From: Hymenobacter nivis | GTDB lineage: Bacteria; Bacteroidota; Bacteroidia; Cytophagales; Hymenobacteraceae | Length of the DNA: 64,000 bases | Assembly (NCBI RefSeq): GCF_006439025.1 | Contig: NZ_RCYZ01000008.1 | Coordinates: 186,001 to 250,000 of the forward strand | Reading direction: 5' to 3' | Part shown: in pieces, positions 1 to 9,100 of the stretch | Position numbering within the stretch: position 1 is the stretch's first letter | Layout of the letters: each line of letters opens with the position of its first letter | Position numbers and translations under genes: made by a program | The notes under the pieces: generated by a model | What the model saw: only the letters and a program-made list of their open reading frames with translations | Database searches by the model: none | What the model was told of the DNA's origin: nothing

Positions 1-746
1 GTGAGCAGCGGCGGCCGGCGGTCGGGCCGGGTGAGCTGCAAATCGGCCACGAGGGGCGTGGGGCCCACCGCCACGGGCGCGGGCAGGTAGCCGATGTGCT
101 CGCCCTCGTCGAAGCGGTTGTTGGTGTTCTTGTCCACGAAGGCGTAGAGGCGGTAGGTGCCGGACCGCAGAAAGCCCAGGTTGTAGGCGCCCTTCTTATC
201 GGTGCGGGTGAGGTAGTAGGGCCGGCCGCGGCGCACGCCGGCCGTGTCGGCCAGCCGGAACAGGGCCACGCTGGCCTCGCCGATGGGCTGGGCCGTGAGC
301 AGGTCCGTGACGGTGCCGCGCACCACCCCAGAGTCGAGCACGGCGCCGGTGCTAAAGCTAAGCTGGGCGTTTTTGGCCGGCAGGCTCTCCGTGATGTCCA
401 CCACCGCGTTGCGGAAGTTGAAGCTGTAGGTGGTGCTGTCGGCCAGCGGCTTGTCGAACAGCAGCGTGACCGAGTTGCGGTCCTCGCGCAGCTTGTAGTT
501 GTTGTCGGGCGCGAGCTGGGGCGTGATGAGCAGGTTCTTGCTCAGGTCCTTCACCTGTACGTACTCCGAAAATACGAGCCGCACCGACTGCAATTTCACG
601 TTGCGGGCCGCGCTGTCGGGCACGCTGCTGATGAGGCGCGGCGGCGTCACGTCGCGGGGGCCCCCCTGGGGCGGTGCCACGGCCGCGCAGCTCGCCAGGG
701 CCCCCAGGGCCGCCACGGCCAGCCATCGTTCGGCACAAAAAGCCAT
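1..746 (-). CDS. Ig-like (Big_5/SbsA-type) domain lipoprotein, 3' part missing
   Basis: Partial gene; 248 codons are visible and it runs past base 1. The ATG at 746 starts a 19-residue lipoprotein signal ending in the lipobox LASC, with lipidated Cys20. Then comes a bacterial Ig-like segment starting with the typical GGPRD-TPP-LISSVP-D phrase, and from about residue 140 a carboxypeptidase-regulatory-like beta domain (GTVTDLLTAQPIGEASVALF, then YRLYAFVDKNTNNRFDEGE). It is therefore probably anchored in the outer membrane. In Bacteroidota this protein usually follows a methyltransferase gene near mnmG, as here. No enzymatic function is evident. It may contribute to envelope structure, which is inference. 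Confidence 0.85.
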   Translation of the reverse strand, partial: MAFCAERWLAVAALGALASCAAVAPPQGGPRDVTPPRLISSVPDSAARNVKLQSVRLVFSEYVQVKDLSKNLLITPQLAPDNNYKLREDRNSVTLLFDKPLADSTTYSFNFRNAVVDITESLPAKNAQLSFSTGAVLDSGVVRGTVTDLLTAQPIGEASVALFRLADTAGVRRGRPYYLTRTDKKGAYNLGFLRSGTYRLYAFVDKNTNNRFDEGEHIGYLPAPVAVGPTPLVADLQLTRPDRRPPLL

Positions 747-796
747 GTTCTTCGGGTAGTTCAAAGGTGTAAGTTCGGGGCCCTGGCCGGTGCGGC

Positions 797-1690
797 TCAG
801 GCCCGCCCCGCTACGTAGAGCAGGCTCGAATATTGCCCTTCGTGCCGGGCCGCGGCGCGGTTGGAGGCGTAGCCCAGGCGCAGGGCCCGCAGCAGGCGGC
901 CGGCCCCGCCCTCGGCGGGCTCGCTCAGCAGGCTCACGTAGTAGGCGTCGAGGGGCATGGGCAGGGTGGCGCGCAGGGCCAGCTGGTGCTTTTTGAGCAG
1001 CCGGGCCATGGTGGCGGGCACGAAGTGGTAGAGGTGGCGGGGCACGTCGTAGGCCGCCCACCGGGCCCCGTAGTGCTGGGCGTCGAAGCTGGCCGCGTTG
1101 GGCACGGCGATGAGCAGCACGCCGCCCGGGCGCAGCAGCCGCACGAGCTGGGCCAGGGTCTCGTTCAGGGCGTGCACGTGCTCGAGCACGTGCCAGAGGG
1201 TGATGGCGTCGAACGAACCTGCTTCCAAATCGGCCAGGCTACCGGGGCCCCCAATGGGCTGGCCCACGCGCTGGGCGGCGTCGGCGCGGGCAGCATCGTT
1301 GGGCTCGAGGCCAGCCACTTGCCAGCCGGCGCCGCGGGCCGCGGCCAGGAAGTGGCCCGTGCCGCAGCCGTAGTCCAGCACGCGGCCGCGCTGCGGGGCG
1401 TAGCGGTTCAGCAGGCGCACTTTGCTGCGCATGGTGAACACCCGGGCCAGGCGGTACACCTGGTTCACGAGGCCGGCGGCCCCGCTGTTGTGCGACACGT
1501 AGGCCGCCGATTCGTAGTAGCGCCCGATGTCGTCGGGCCCCGGGCGCGGGTTCGTGAACTGAAACCCGCAGGCTGCGCACGCCACCACCGCGAAGCTCTC
1601 GTGGCTCACCGTGCGGTCTTCCACCACCAGTTTGTTGCGAAATTCGGTTTTGCCACAAACCGGGCACTTGGCTATTTTCTCGTAATTCAC
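797..1690 (-). CDS. Class I SAM-dependent methyltransferase with N-terminal zinc ribbon
   Basis: 297 aa from a GTG start at 1690. The open frame extends upstream to 1813, but the residues before NYEKIAKCPVCG look non-conserved and the -7 promoter box at 1776-1783 lies inside that extension. The N-terminus has two CxxC pairs (CPVCG and CAACG), a zinc ribbon typical of this methyltransferase group. The SAM-binding motif is VLDYGCGTGHFL, followed by LWHVLEHVH and LLRPGGVLLIAVPN. The substrate is unknown; relatives modify sugars, lipids or small molecules. It lies downstream of mnmG on the same strand, separated by a 21-bp perfect inverted repeat and apparently with its own promoter. Confidence 0.85.
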   Translation of the reverse strand: MNYEKIAKCPVCGKTEFRNKLVVEDRTVSHESFAVVACAACGFQFTNPRPGPDDIGRYYESAAYVSHNSGAAGLVNQVYRLARVFTMRSKVRLLNRYAPQRGRVLDYGCGTGHFLAAARGAGWQVAGLEPNDAARADAAQRVGQPIGGPGSLADLEAGSFDAITLWHVLEHVHALNETLAQLVRLLRPGGVLLIAVPNAASFDAQHYGARWAAYDVPRHLYHFVPATMARLLKKHQLALRATLPMPLDAYYVSLLSEPAEGGAGRLLRALRLGYASNRAAARHEGQYSSLLYVAGRA

Positions 1691-1775
1691 AGGCTGTGCG
1701 GATTGGGGCCCTGGTTGCGCAGCACCGGCCGGATTGCTCCGGACCAATGCCGCCGCAACGCAGCGCCTAACGCGG

Positions 1776-1783
1776 CAAAGGTA
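1776..1783 (-). promoter_or_regulatory. Bacteroidota -7 promoter element TACCTTTG
   Basis: Exact match to the Bacteroidota -7 consensus TAnnTTTG on the minus strand, upstream of the methyltransferase GTG at 1690. No clear -33 TTG is visible, because the inverted repeat at 1791-1842 occupies that position. Confidence 0.5.
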
Positions 1784-1790
1784 AATGGCC

Positions 1791-1842
1791 GGGCCGGGCG
1801 GCCGGGGCCCCACCGTTCGCGGGGGCCCCGGCCGCCCGGCCC
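1791..1842. terminator. Perfect 21-bp inverted repeat between mnmG and the methyltransferase gene
   Basis: Two perfectly complementary 21-base arms (1791-1811 and 1822-1842) with a 10-base loop. Each arm contains GGGGCCCC. It lies just downstream of the mnmG stop and probably forms a very strong hairpin limiting read-through. There is no U-tract, so it is not a textbook intrinsic terminator. Confidence 0.65.
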
Positions 1843-1859
1843 GGAAAAGTAAACGCGGC

Positions 1860-3728
1860 TTAGCGGTTCAGGTACACCATCAGCACCGACACGTCGGCTG
1901 GCGAGATGCCGCTGATGCGGCTGGCCTGGCCCAGCGTTTCGGGCTGAATCTTGAGCAGCTTTTCGCGGGCCTCGTGGCTGAGGGCGGGCATGGCGCGGTA
2001 GTCGAGCCGGCCCTGAATCACGAAGTTTTCCAGCTCCAGCATGCGGGCGGCCTGCTGCTGCTCCTTCACCAAGTAGCTCTCGTACTTGATGCCGATTACC
2101 GCCTGCTCCAGCGCCTCGGCGTCGAAGCCGGCCAGTGCGTCGGCCAGCGCGGGCAGGGCCCCCGTCAGGTCGGCCAGCTCCAGGTTGGGGCGGCGCAGCA
2201 GGTTCACGGCGCGGGTGCGCTCGCTGATTTCGGCCGAATTCAGGGCCCCCAGCAGCGGGTTGATGGTAGGGGCCTCGATGGCGAAGTCCTTTAGCAGCTC
2301 GGTGGCTTCGGCGGCCTGCGCCTGCTTGCGCTGCACCCGGGCCAGGCGCTCGTCGGAGGCCAGCCCGAGGGCGTGGCCCAAGGGCGTGAGGCGCAGGTCG
2401 GCGTTGTCTTGGCGCAACAGCAGGCGGTGCTCGGCGCGGCTCGTGAACATGCGGTAGGGCTCGTCGGTGCCCTTGTTCACGAGGTCGTCAATCAGCACGC
2501 CGATGTAGGCCTCGCTGCGCGAAAGCACGAACGGCTCGCGGCCCTGCACCTTGTTGTGGGCGTTGATGCCGGCCATCAGGCCCTGGCAGGCGGCTTCCTC
2601 GTAGCCCGTGGTGCCGTTGATCTGGCCCGCGAAGTAGAGGCCCGCCACCTGCTTGGTTTCCAGGGTGGCGCGCAGCTGCGTGGGCGGGAAGTAGTCGTAC
2701 TCGATGGCGTAGCCGGGCCGGAACATCTTGGCATTTTCAAACCCCGCAATTTCGCGCAGGGCCCTATACTGCACGTCCTCGGGCAGGCTGCTCGAAAAGC
2801 CGTTCACGTAGCACTCCACGGTTGACCAACCCTCCGGTTCTACAAAAATCTGGTGGCGGTCCTTGTCGGCGAAGCGGTTGATTTTGTCTTCCACGCTCGG
2901 GCAGTACCGGGGCCCCAGGCCCTTGATGCGGCCCTGGAACATGGGCGACTTCTCAAACCCTTCGCGCAAAATGTTGTGCACCCGCTCGTTGGTGTACGTG
3001 ATGTAGCACGGGCGCTGCTGGGCCAGCGGCTCAGTGTCGAGGTACGAGAACTTGCCGGGCACGGCGTCGCCGGCCTGCACTTCCATTTTGGAATAGTCCA
3101 GGCTGCGGCCGTCCACGCGGGGCGGGGTGCCGGTTTTCATGCGCCCGGCCTCGAAGCCCAGCGTCACCAGCTGCTCGGTCAGGCCGCGGCTGCCCTTCTC
3201 GGCTGCGCGCCCGCCGCCGAAGTTTTTCTCGCCGATGTGGATGAGCCCGTTCAGGAACGTGCCGTTGGTGAGCACCACTGCGGGGGCCCTAAACTCGATG
3301 CCGAGCTGGGTGACGATGCCCGCCACGGCGCCGTTTTCCACCAGCAAGCCCGTGACCGATTCCTGCCAGAAGTCCACGTTCGGGATGCCTTCCAGGGCCA
3401 GGCGCCAGGCTTCGGCGAAGCGCATCCGGTCACTCTGCGCGCGCGGGCTCCACATGGCGGGGCCCTTCGAACGGTTCAGCATCCGGAACTGAATCATGGT
3501 TTGGTCGGTGACGATGCCGGACTGGCCGCCCAGGGCGTCAATTTCGCGCACAATTTGGCCCTTGGCCACGCCGCCCATGGCCGGGTTGCACGACATCTGG
3601 GCGATGGTGTTCAGGTTCATGGTGGCCAGTAGCACCCGCGAGCCCAGGCGGGCGGCGGCGGCGGCGGCTTCGCAGCCGGCATGGCCGGCGCCCACCACAA
3701 TCACGTCGTATTCGGAAGAAGGAAACAT
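1860..3728 (-). CDS. mnmG: tRNA uridine-5-carboxymethylaminomethyl modification enzyme MnmG (GidA)
   Basis: 622 aa, full family length. With MnmE it installs the cmnm5 group on the wobble uridine of certain tRNAs, using FAD, methylene-THF and glycine. The FAD Rossmann motif is at residues 13-18 (GAGHAG), followed by CNPAMGGVAKG and GTFLNGLIHIG; TGYEEAACQGL is near residue 376. The C-terminal helical tail ends with ADVSVLMVYL. MnmE is not in this window. The ATG at 3728 is unambiguous. It sits in a minus-strand housekeeping block behind ybeY, an ATE-like gene and a GNAT gene. Confidence 0.98.
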   Translation of the reverse strand: MFPSSEYDVIVVGAGHAGCEAAAAAARLGSRVLLATMNLNTIAQMSCNPAMGGVAKGQIVREIDALGGQSGIVTDQTMIQFRMLNRSKGPAMWSPRAQSDRMRFAEAWRLALEGIPNVDFWQESVTGLLVENGAVAGIVTQLGIEFRAPAVVLTNGTFLNGLIHIGEKNFGGGRAAEKGSRGLTEQLVTLGFEAGRMKTGTPPRVDGRSLDYSKMEVQAGDAVPGKFSYLDTEPLAQQRPCYITYTNERVHNILREGFEKSPMFQGRIKGLGPRYCPSVEDKINRFADKDRHQIFVEPEGWSTVECYVNGFSSSLPEDVQYRALREIAGFENAKMFRPGYAIEYDYFPPTQLRATLETKQVAGLYFAGQINGTTGYEEAACQGLMAGINAHNKVQGREPFVLSRSEAYIGVLIDDLVNKGTDEPYRMFTSRAEHRLLLRQDNADLRLTPLGHALGLASDERLARVQRKQAQAAEATELLKDFAIEAPTINPLLGALNSAEISERTRAVNLLRRPNLELADLTGALPALADALAGFDAEALEQAVIGIKYESYLVKEQQQAARMLELENFVIQGRLDYRAMPALSHEAREKLLKIQPETLGQASRISGISPADVSVLMVYLNR

Positions 3729-3832
3729 AGCGTTAGCGCGTAAGGTTGTCGCGGTGGGTAAACCCGTGAGTAGCAGGACAACGAAAACCGCCTACAAAGT
3801 TCGCCACAAAATGATTAGCGCCGGGGCCCCTG

Positions 3833-4291
3833 TCAAGGCTGGCCCATTGCCTTGCGCAGGCACACGCTATTTTCTATCCCGGCGTATTGCCCGAAATTTT
3901 CGGTGCGGGCGTAGCCGCTTTTCTCGTAGAGCCGAATGGCCGCTGGCTGCCGCTTGCCCGTTTCGAGCACGGCGGCCGGGTAGCCAGCTTCCCGGGCCCG
4001 CGCCTCCAACTCAGCCAGTACGGCACCAGCCACGCCCTGCCCGCGGTGCGCCGGCTGCACAAACATGCGCTTGATTTCTACTGCCTCGGCCGTGTACGCT
4101 CGGAAGGCCCCGCAGCCCACGGGCCTGCCGCCGAGGTAGGCCACCACCACGGTATCGAGGTAGTCGATGCGGTTGAGCTGCGCGTAGAACACGTGCTCAT
4201 CGCCGTCGATTTCGGCCAGGTAGCGGTCGAGCAACGCCACCAGCGCCTGGAAATCGGGGTTGTCGGAATTGGTACGGACGAGGCGGAGCAT
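3833..4291 (-). CDS. GNAT family N-acetyltransferase
   Basis: 152 aa, a single compact GNAT domain that transfers acetyl from acetyl-CoA to an unidentified amine. The acetyl-CoA binding motif A is EIKRMFVQPAHRGQGVAGAVL, with the signature RGQGVAG near residue 88. This is followed by a beta-strand and the Y-x-K-x-GY motif (LYEKSGYARTENFGQY). There is no signal peptide, so it is cytoplasmic. It lies between the ATE-like gene and mnmG, with gaps of about 65 and 105 bp and in the same direction. The substrate cannot be inferred. Confidence 0.9.
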   Translation of the reverse strand: MLRLVRTNSDNPDFQALVALLDRYLAEIDGDEHVFYAQLNRIDYLDTVVVAYLGGRPVGCGAFRAYTAEAVEIKRMFVQPAHRGQGVAGAVLAELEARAREAGYPAAVLETGKRQPAAIRLYEKSGYARTENFGQYAGIENSVCLRKAMGQP

Positions 4292-4356
4292 GGCGGGCGC
4301 GAACGGTTTGGACGAGTAATTTACCTAGCTAGTGCCGTTGGGCCCCTGGCCAAGCC

Positions 4357-5067
4357 CTACTCCTCAGTGCCGGCCCCTTCCCGCGCCAGCCAATCGGCCA
4401 CGATGGCCGCTGATTGCTGCGCCACCACGTCCCAAGAGAACGGCGGCCATTGGCGGCGGTAGCAGTCGAAGACCTCGGTGGCCGCCGGGCAGGCCCACAG
4501 CTTGTAGTCGAACTTGGGGTAGCCGTGCACCACGTAGCCGGGGTAGTAATACGTCTTCTGCTGCGCCTGGGCGTGCGCTATTTTCAACAGCATCAAGTAC
4601 TTGCCCAAGCTATGTTGGCGGTAAGCCGGGTGGTAAAAGTTGACGATGCCGGCGATGCTGTCGGCGCCCTGGTCAAAAATGCCGGCCGCCACCAGCCGGC
4701 CGCCGTCGCGCACTTCCACCACGGCCGTGTCAAACACCGAGTGCGCCGTGTCGTCGGCCAGCAACAGCTCAGCCAGGGTAGGCGAAGCTTCAAAATCAAG
4801 CGATTGAAAGTACAGGTGGTACAGTTCCTCGTACTCCGCCGTGAGCCGAAACGGCCGCACCGCCACCTCAAATGCCGCATTGCGTCGCAGCAGGTGGCGC
4901 TGCTTGGGGCCCCATTGCGCATCGCGCAGCACCACGCGCAGCCAATGCACGGTGTGGAGCTGGCCGTCGTGGGGCAAAAACTGGCAGGTGAACAGGTCCT
5001 GCCGCATCCGGTAGTAGCCCAGGCCCAGGTAGTAATCCAGGGCGGGGCCGGGAATTACGAGCGGCAT
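4357..5067 (-). CDS. ATE-like arginyl-tRNA--protein transferase, C-terminal domain type
   Basis: 236 aa from ATG 5067; an upstream TTG at 5076 is in frame but less likely. The C-terminal half resembles the GNAT-like fold of arginyl-tRNA--protein transferases: GIFDQGADSIAGIVNFYHP, then SLGKYLMLLKI, then YYPGYVVHGYPKFDYKLW. Family members attach an amino acid from tRNA to protein N-termini in the N-degron pathway. The Cys-rich N-terminal domain of classical ATE/Bpt enzymes is absent, so the family assignment rests on the C-terminal pattern and substrate specificity is open. It lies 29 bp downstream of ybeY in the same direction. Confidence 0.7.
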   Translation of the reverse strand: MPLVIPGPALDYYLGLGYYRMRQDLFTCQFLPHDGQLHTVHWLRVVLRDAQWGPKQRHLLRRNAAFEVAVRPFRLTAEYEELYHLYFQSLDFEASPTLAELLLADDTAHSVFDTAVVEVRDGGRLVAAGIFDQGADSIAGIVNFYHPAYRQHSLGKYLMLLKIAHAQAQQKTYYYPGYVVHGYPKFDYKLWACPAATEVFDCYRRQWPPFSWDVVAQQSAAIVADWLAREGAGTEE

Positions 5068-5095
5068 AGTGGGCAAACAAGTGGGCCCGGGGCCC

Positions 5096-5593
5096 CTAAA
5101 AGGTGCGCAGCGCCAAGCAGTGGTCTTCCTTGGCGCGCATGGCCGTTTGGCTCAGCAGGTCCTTGTCATGGTAGCCCAGCAGGTGCAGCACGCCGTGAAT
5201 CATCACGCGGTGCAGCTCATCGCGGAAGCTGACGCCCAGGTCCTTCGCGTTGTCGGCCACCCGTTCGGTACTGATGAAAATATCGCCTTCCAAAATGTCC
5301 GAATCGTCGGCATTATCGAAGGTGATGACGTCGGTGAGCGTATCGTGGTTCAGGTACTCCACGTTCATGCGGTGCAGGTACTCGTCCGAGCAGAAAACGT
5401 AGGTGAGCTGCACGATGCGGTGCTCGTGCACAGCGGCTACGCGCTCGATCCAGCCCACCAATTCCTCGGCGTCGGCCAGTTCAAAGTTGGGCGCGTCTTC
5501 CACCATAAACTCGATGCCGGGGGCCTCGTGGTGCAGGGGCCCAGGCGGAAACGAAGCAAAGTCGGGCGGCTCTACGGGCGGGGCAGTGTTCAC
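5096..5593 (-). CDS. ybeY: Endoribonuclease YbeY (rRNA maturation)
   Basis: 165 aa. The zinc-binding signature HGVLHLLGYH is at residues 133-142. YbeY acts in 16S rRNA 3'-end processing and ribosome quality control. The start is a GTG at 5593 that overlaps the TGA stop of the upstream ATPase gene (GTGA), implying translational coupling. The stop is a TAG immediately followed by GGGGCCCC in coding direction. The N-terminal 25 residues are Pro-rich and may be variable. Confidence 0.95.
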   Translation of the reverse strand: MNTAPPVEPPDFASFPPGPLHHEAPGIEFMVEDAPNFELADAEELVGWIERVAAVHEHRIVQLTYVFCSDEYLHRMNVEYLNHDTLTDVITFDNADDSDILEGDIFISTERVADNAKDLGVSFRDELHRVMIHGVLHLLGYHDKDLLSQTAMRAKEDHCLALRTF

Positions 5594-6030
5594 GCGGCGG
5601 CGGTGGGGGTGGGCGGTGAGGTTTCGGCGGGGGCCAACTGGAACGTCAGCTCCACGCGGCGGCCTTCGTTGCTGAACTCCACCGCATCAGCCAGGTGGCG
5701 GATGAGAAAAATGCCACGACCACCGGGGTTTTCAATGTTTTCGGGGGCCGTCGGGTCGTCCAGGTTCTCGTGGTTGAAGCCCATGCCCTCGTCCTCAATC
5801 TCAAACTTGAGCTGGTTGGGCAGCACGTACAGCGAGAGGTATACGTTCTTATCCTTATCGAACTTGTTGCCGTGGCGAATGGCGTTGTTCACCGCCTCGG
5901 TCACGGCCACCATGATGTTGCCGTAGATATCGTCCTCTATCTGAAAGGTATCCTTCGAGTTGTCGATGAAGCTCTCCACCACGCGAATGTTCTCGACCAG
6001 GGACGGAATCTGGATTTTTACTTGTTTCAT
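5590..6030 (-). CDS. RsbW/SpoIIAB-like ATP-binding (HATPase_c) anti-sigma-type protein
   Basis: 146 aa from ATG 6030 (MKQVKIQIPS). It has a GHKL ATPase fold: N box EAVNNAIRHGN, G1 box DEGMGF, and G2-like GGRGIFLIRHLAD. In other phyla these proteins are serine kinases that bind and inhibit sigma factors. In Bacteroidota the gene is regularly found just before ybeY, and its partner is not established. A -7 box TAATTTTG lies 40 bp upstream at 6070-6077. The frame stays open to 6108, but the ATG after the promoter is preferred. Confidence 0.88.
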   Translation of the reverse strand: MKQVKIQIPSLVENIRVVESFIDNSKDTFQIEDDIYGNIMVAVTEAVNNAIRHGNKFDKDKNVYLSLYVLPNQLKFEIEDEGMGFNHENLDDPTAPENIENPGGRGIFLIRHLADAVEFSNEGRRVELTFQLAPAETSPPTPTAAA

Positions 6031-6069
6031 AGCATCAAAGTGCAAAGGAGAGCGACAAGCGCTAGGCGG

Positions 6070-6077
6070 CAAAATTA
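6070..6077 (-). promoter_or_regulatory. Bacteroidota -7 promoter element TAATTTTG
   Basis: Exact TAnnTTTG match on the minus strand, about 40 bp upstream of the RsbW-like ATG at 6030. It probably drives the ATPase-ybeY-ATE group. Confidence 0.5.
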
Positions 6078-6126
6078 AAAACTTTAACGATAAGTACAGG
6101 GTAGCCAACAGGGGCCCTGCGGTAAA

Positions 6127-9100
6127 TTATTTCATTTTCTGGAAGTACTCCCCCACCTCGCGTTGGTAGTAAGGCGTGAGCGTCGGCGGGTTAGTACGCA
6201 AAAGGTCGGTTTGGCGTTGGCCGGAAACTTTGTACTTATCAAAGGCGGGCGGGAACACGGGCGGTTGTGGCTTAGCTGTTTGCGCCTCGCGTTTGGTGTC
6301 CTGGTCGCGCTCCCGGGCCGATTTCTCTACCTCCAGCAAGCGGGTCAGAATCTGTTGCTGGCGCAGCAGGGTTTGCTCCGTCAGGCGCTTGTTTACGAGG
6401 TCGGTTTCGGTTTGTTCCATTAGTTTCTTCACTTCGCCGCTACCACCCCCTCCCTGCTCTCCTTTGGCATCTTTCTCGCTGGGATTGTTGCCTTTGCCGT
6501 CCTTGCCGCCGGGCTTACCACCACCGTCCTTGCCGCTGCCGCCGGGGCCCCCCGGGTTCTGCATCCGGTCGAGCTGCTGCATGGCCTGGCGCAGCATCTG
6601 CTGCTGGCCGGCCAGCTTGGCCAGCTCCTGCGACATGGCGCGCCCGGTTTTGCCGCTTTGCGAGAGTTGCTGAATCTGCTGGTTGAGCTGCTGCTGCATT
6701 TGGCCCAGGTTGCCGGGGCCTTTGCCCTGGCCCTGCCCTTTGCCCTTGCCCTTGCCTTTTTTGCGGCCGGGCTTGCCCTGGCCGTCCTTGGGGGCCCCTT
6801 GCGCCTGCGCCTGGGCCTGCTGCATGTCGTTGAGGGAGCTGCTCAGCATCAGGGCCAAGTTGTTCATGCTGGTCATGGCCTGCTGCTGGGTGGCGGTGGC
6901 GCGGTTCACGTCGCGCTGCTGGATGTGGCCCAGGGCCTCGTCCATGCGGCCGTTCATCTCGCCCACTTCGCGGGTCACAAAGCTCTGAATCTTAGGCTCG
7001 CGCTTGGCCAGCGCGTACAGCGAGTCCTGGATGATGCGCGAGTCATCACGCAGCTTGCGCTGGGTCTGGCCCAGCTGCACGAAGCGTGGGTCGCTCTGGT
7101 CCACGCGGCGGAAATCCTTCATCAGGCTTTCCTGGTCGAAGCTGAGCGTCAGCAGGTTCTTAAGGATGTAGCGCAGGTCGTCGATGTTCTGCTGGGCCTG
7201 GTCGCTTTCCTCCTGGTCCATCTGGTCGCGCATCTTCTTGGCCATTTTCTGCATCCGCTGGGCAGCGCTTTTCTGCTTGGCAGCGGCCTTCTGGTTCTGG
7301 TTTTTGCCCAGCTGCTGCTGGCCTTCCTCCATGTCCTGGTCGGTTTGCTCTTGCTCGGGCTTTTGTTCGTCGGCCCCGTTCTGGTCACCCATTTCCTTGT
7401 CCAGCTGCTTGAGGTCCTGCAAGTCCTTTTTCAGGTCCTCAAACTGCTGCTGGTTCTCGGCCTGGGTTTGCTTGAGCTGCTCCTGCGCTGCTTTTTGCTG
7501 CTCCTTCGAGGCCTTATTGTCGGGGTTGTCCTTGTCATTCTGGGCGGTTTTTTCGGCCAGCTTCTGCTCGTCCTCGGCCAGCTTCTCCAGCTTGTCGGCC
7601 GTGGCTTCGGCCTTCTGGTCAAACTGCATCTGCTTGAACATCTCCAGGGCCCGGTCCAACTCTTTCTGCAAGGTGTTCTCCTTGTTTTCGAGCTGCTGCA
7701 TCAGCTTCTGCATTTCGGCGTCGGGCTGCTTTTGCTGCTCCAGCAGCTTTTGCAGCTTGTCGTACAGCTTCTTGGTTTCGGGGTCGAGCAGGTCGGCCAT
7801 CAGCTTTTTCAGCTCGTCGGCCTTCTTGGCCAGTTCCTCGCTCTTGGGGTCGAGCTGGTCCTGCTTCTGCTGCAACTGCTCGAAGGCCTTCTGCATCTGC
7901 TCCACCTGCTGGTTGAGCTGCTGCTTTTGGTCGAGCATGTTTTCGAGCTGCTTGCGGTCCTGGAAGCTCAACTCGCGCTTGGTCTTCAGCTTGTCGGAGG
8001 TCTTGGCCAGCTCGCGCTCCAGCTTCTCGCTCTGCTTGGCGGCCTGGCTCATCTGGCTGGCCACGGCCTGCGAGGCGGCGGCCAGCTGCTGCTCCTGCGC
8101 GCGGCGGCCGGGCAGCCGAAACTCGGCTGGGCGGGTGCGGGTGGCCTTGGAGCCGTGCAAGCCGTCGTTGTCCCAAGCTTCCACAAAGTATTCGAGGCGG
8201 TCGCCGGGCTTCAGGCCCAGGGCCCCAATGTTCCAGGTGTAGCCGTAGGTGCCGGCGCTTTCGCGGGGCAGTGCCAGCGCCACCACCCGCGCCGCGCCGC
8301 CGGGGCCCCCGCGGCGCACCGTGTAGTGCAGCAGCAGGCGCGTGAGGCCGTAGTCGTCGCGCACGGTGCCGCCCAGGGCCAGGAAGTTCAGCGAGGCCGT
8401 GTCGGAAAACACCTCCAGCGTGAGCGTGGGCGGCGCGTCGGGCACAGCGGTGAGCTGGTAGGCGATGGGGTCGGGGTTGCGGCTGGCCGCGTTTTGCAGC
8501 CGCAGCTGGTAGGGCTGCGAGCGCAGCACCTGCCGCGTAGCCACAAAGGCGTCGCCGGCGCGCTGGGCGGCCAGGGTTTCGGCGGGGTTTTCAAACACCA
8601 AGGCCAGGGCTTGGGTGGCGGCCGTGGCAAATTCCCAGCGCACGGTGCTGCCCTCGGGTACGGTCAGGTTGCCGCCGTTTTCCACGGTTTCGGGGCCCCG
8701 GCCGGTGTAGGCGGGGTAGGTAATGCGCACCTTAAAGTCGCGCAGGCTGGGCCGCTCCCGCACCACCAGCCGGTGCTCGGGCGAGGCAAAGCCGGCGCCG
8801 GTGAGCTGGAAGTCCACGTCGGCCTGGGGCTGCTCGAACACGTAGCGGAACTGGTCGGCGTGGCCCGGCACGCGCTGCATTTTGCGCTCGGTTCCGCCGA
8901 AGCGCACGCTGGCCTCGGCCGGCAGGGCGCTGCCGGTCACGGTCACCTCCAAGGTGAAATTCTCGCCCCGGAAGGCCATCAGCTGCTTGTTTTTCAGCAC
9001 GAACTCGAACGGCGCGGGCGGTGAATACGCCCGCTGGTAGTGCCAAATCCGCTCGGTGCCCTGCTTCAAAAAGCTCGGAAACACGGCCAGCGCCAGCCCC

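Noticed and set aside
7430..8080. Q/K-rich repetitive stretch as a possible tandem DNA repeat
   Set aside because: It is codon-level low complexity of a coiled coil, without a fixed DNA period.
6658..9024. 788-codon open frame antisense to the DUF4175 gene
   Set aside because: Leu/Val-rich mirror of the Gln/Lys coiled-coil codons in GC-rich DNA; the opposite strand encodes a coherent conserved protein.
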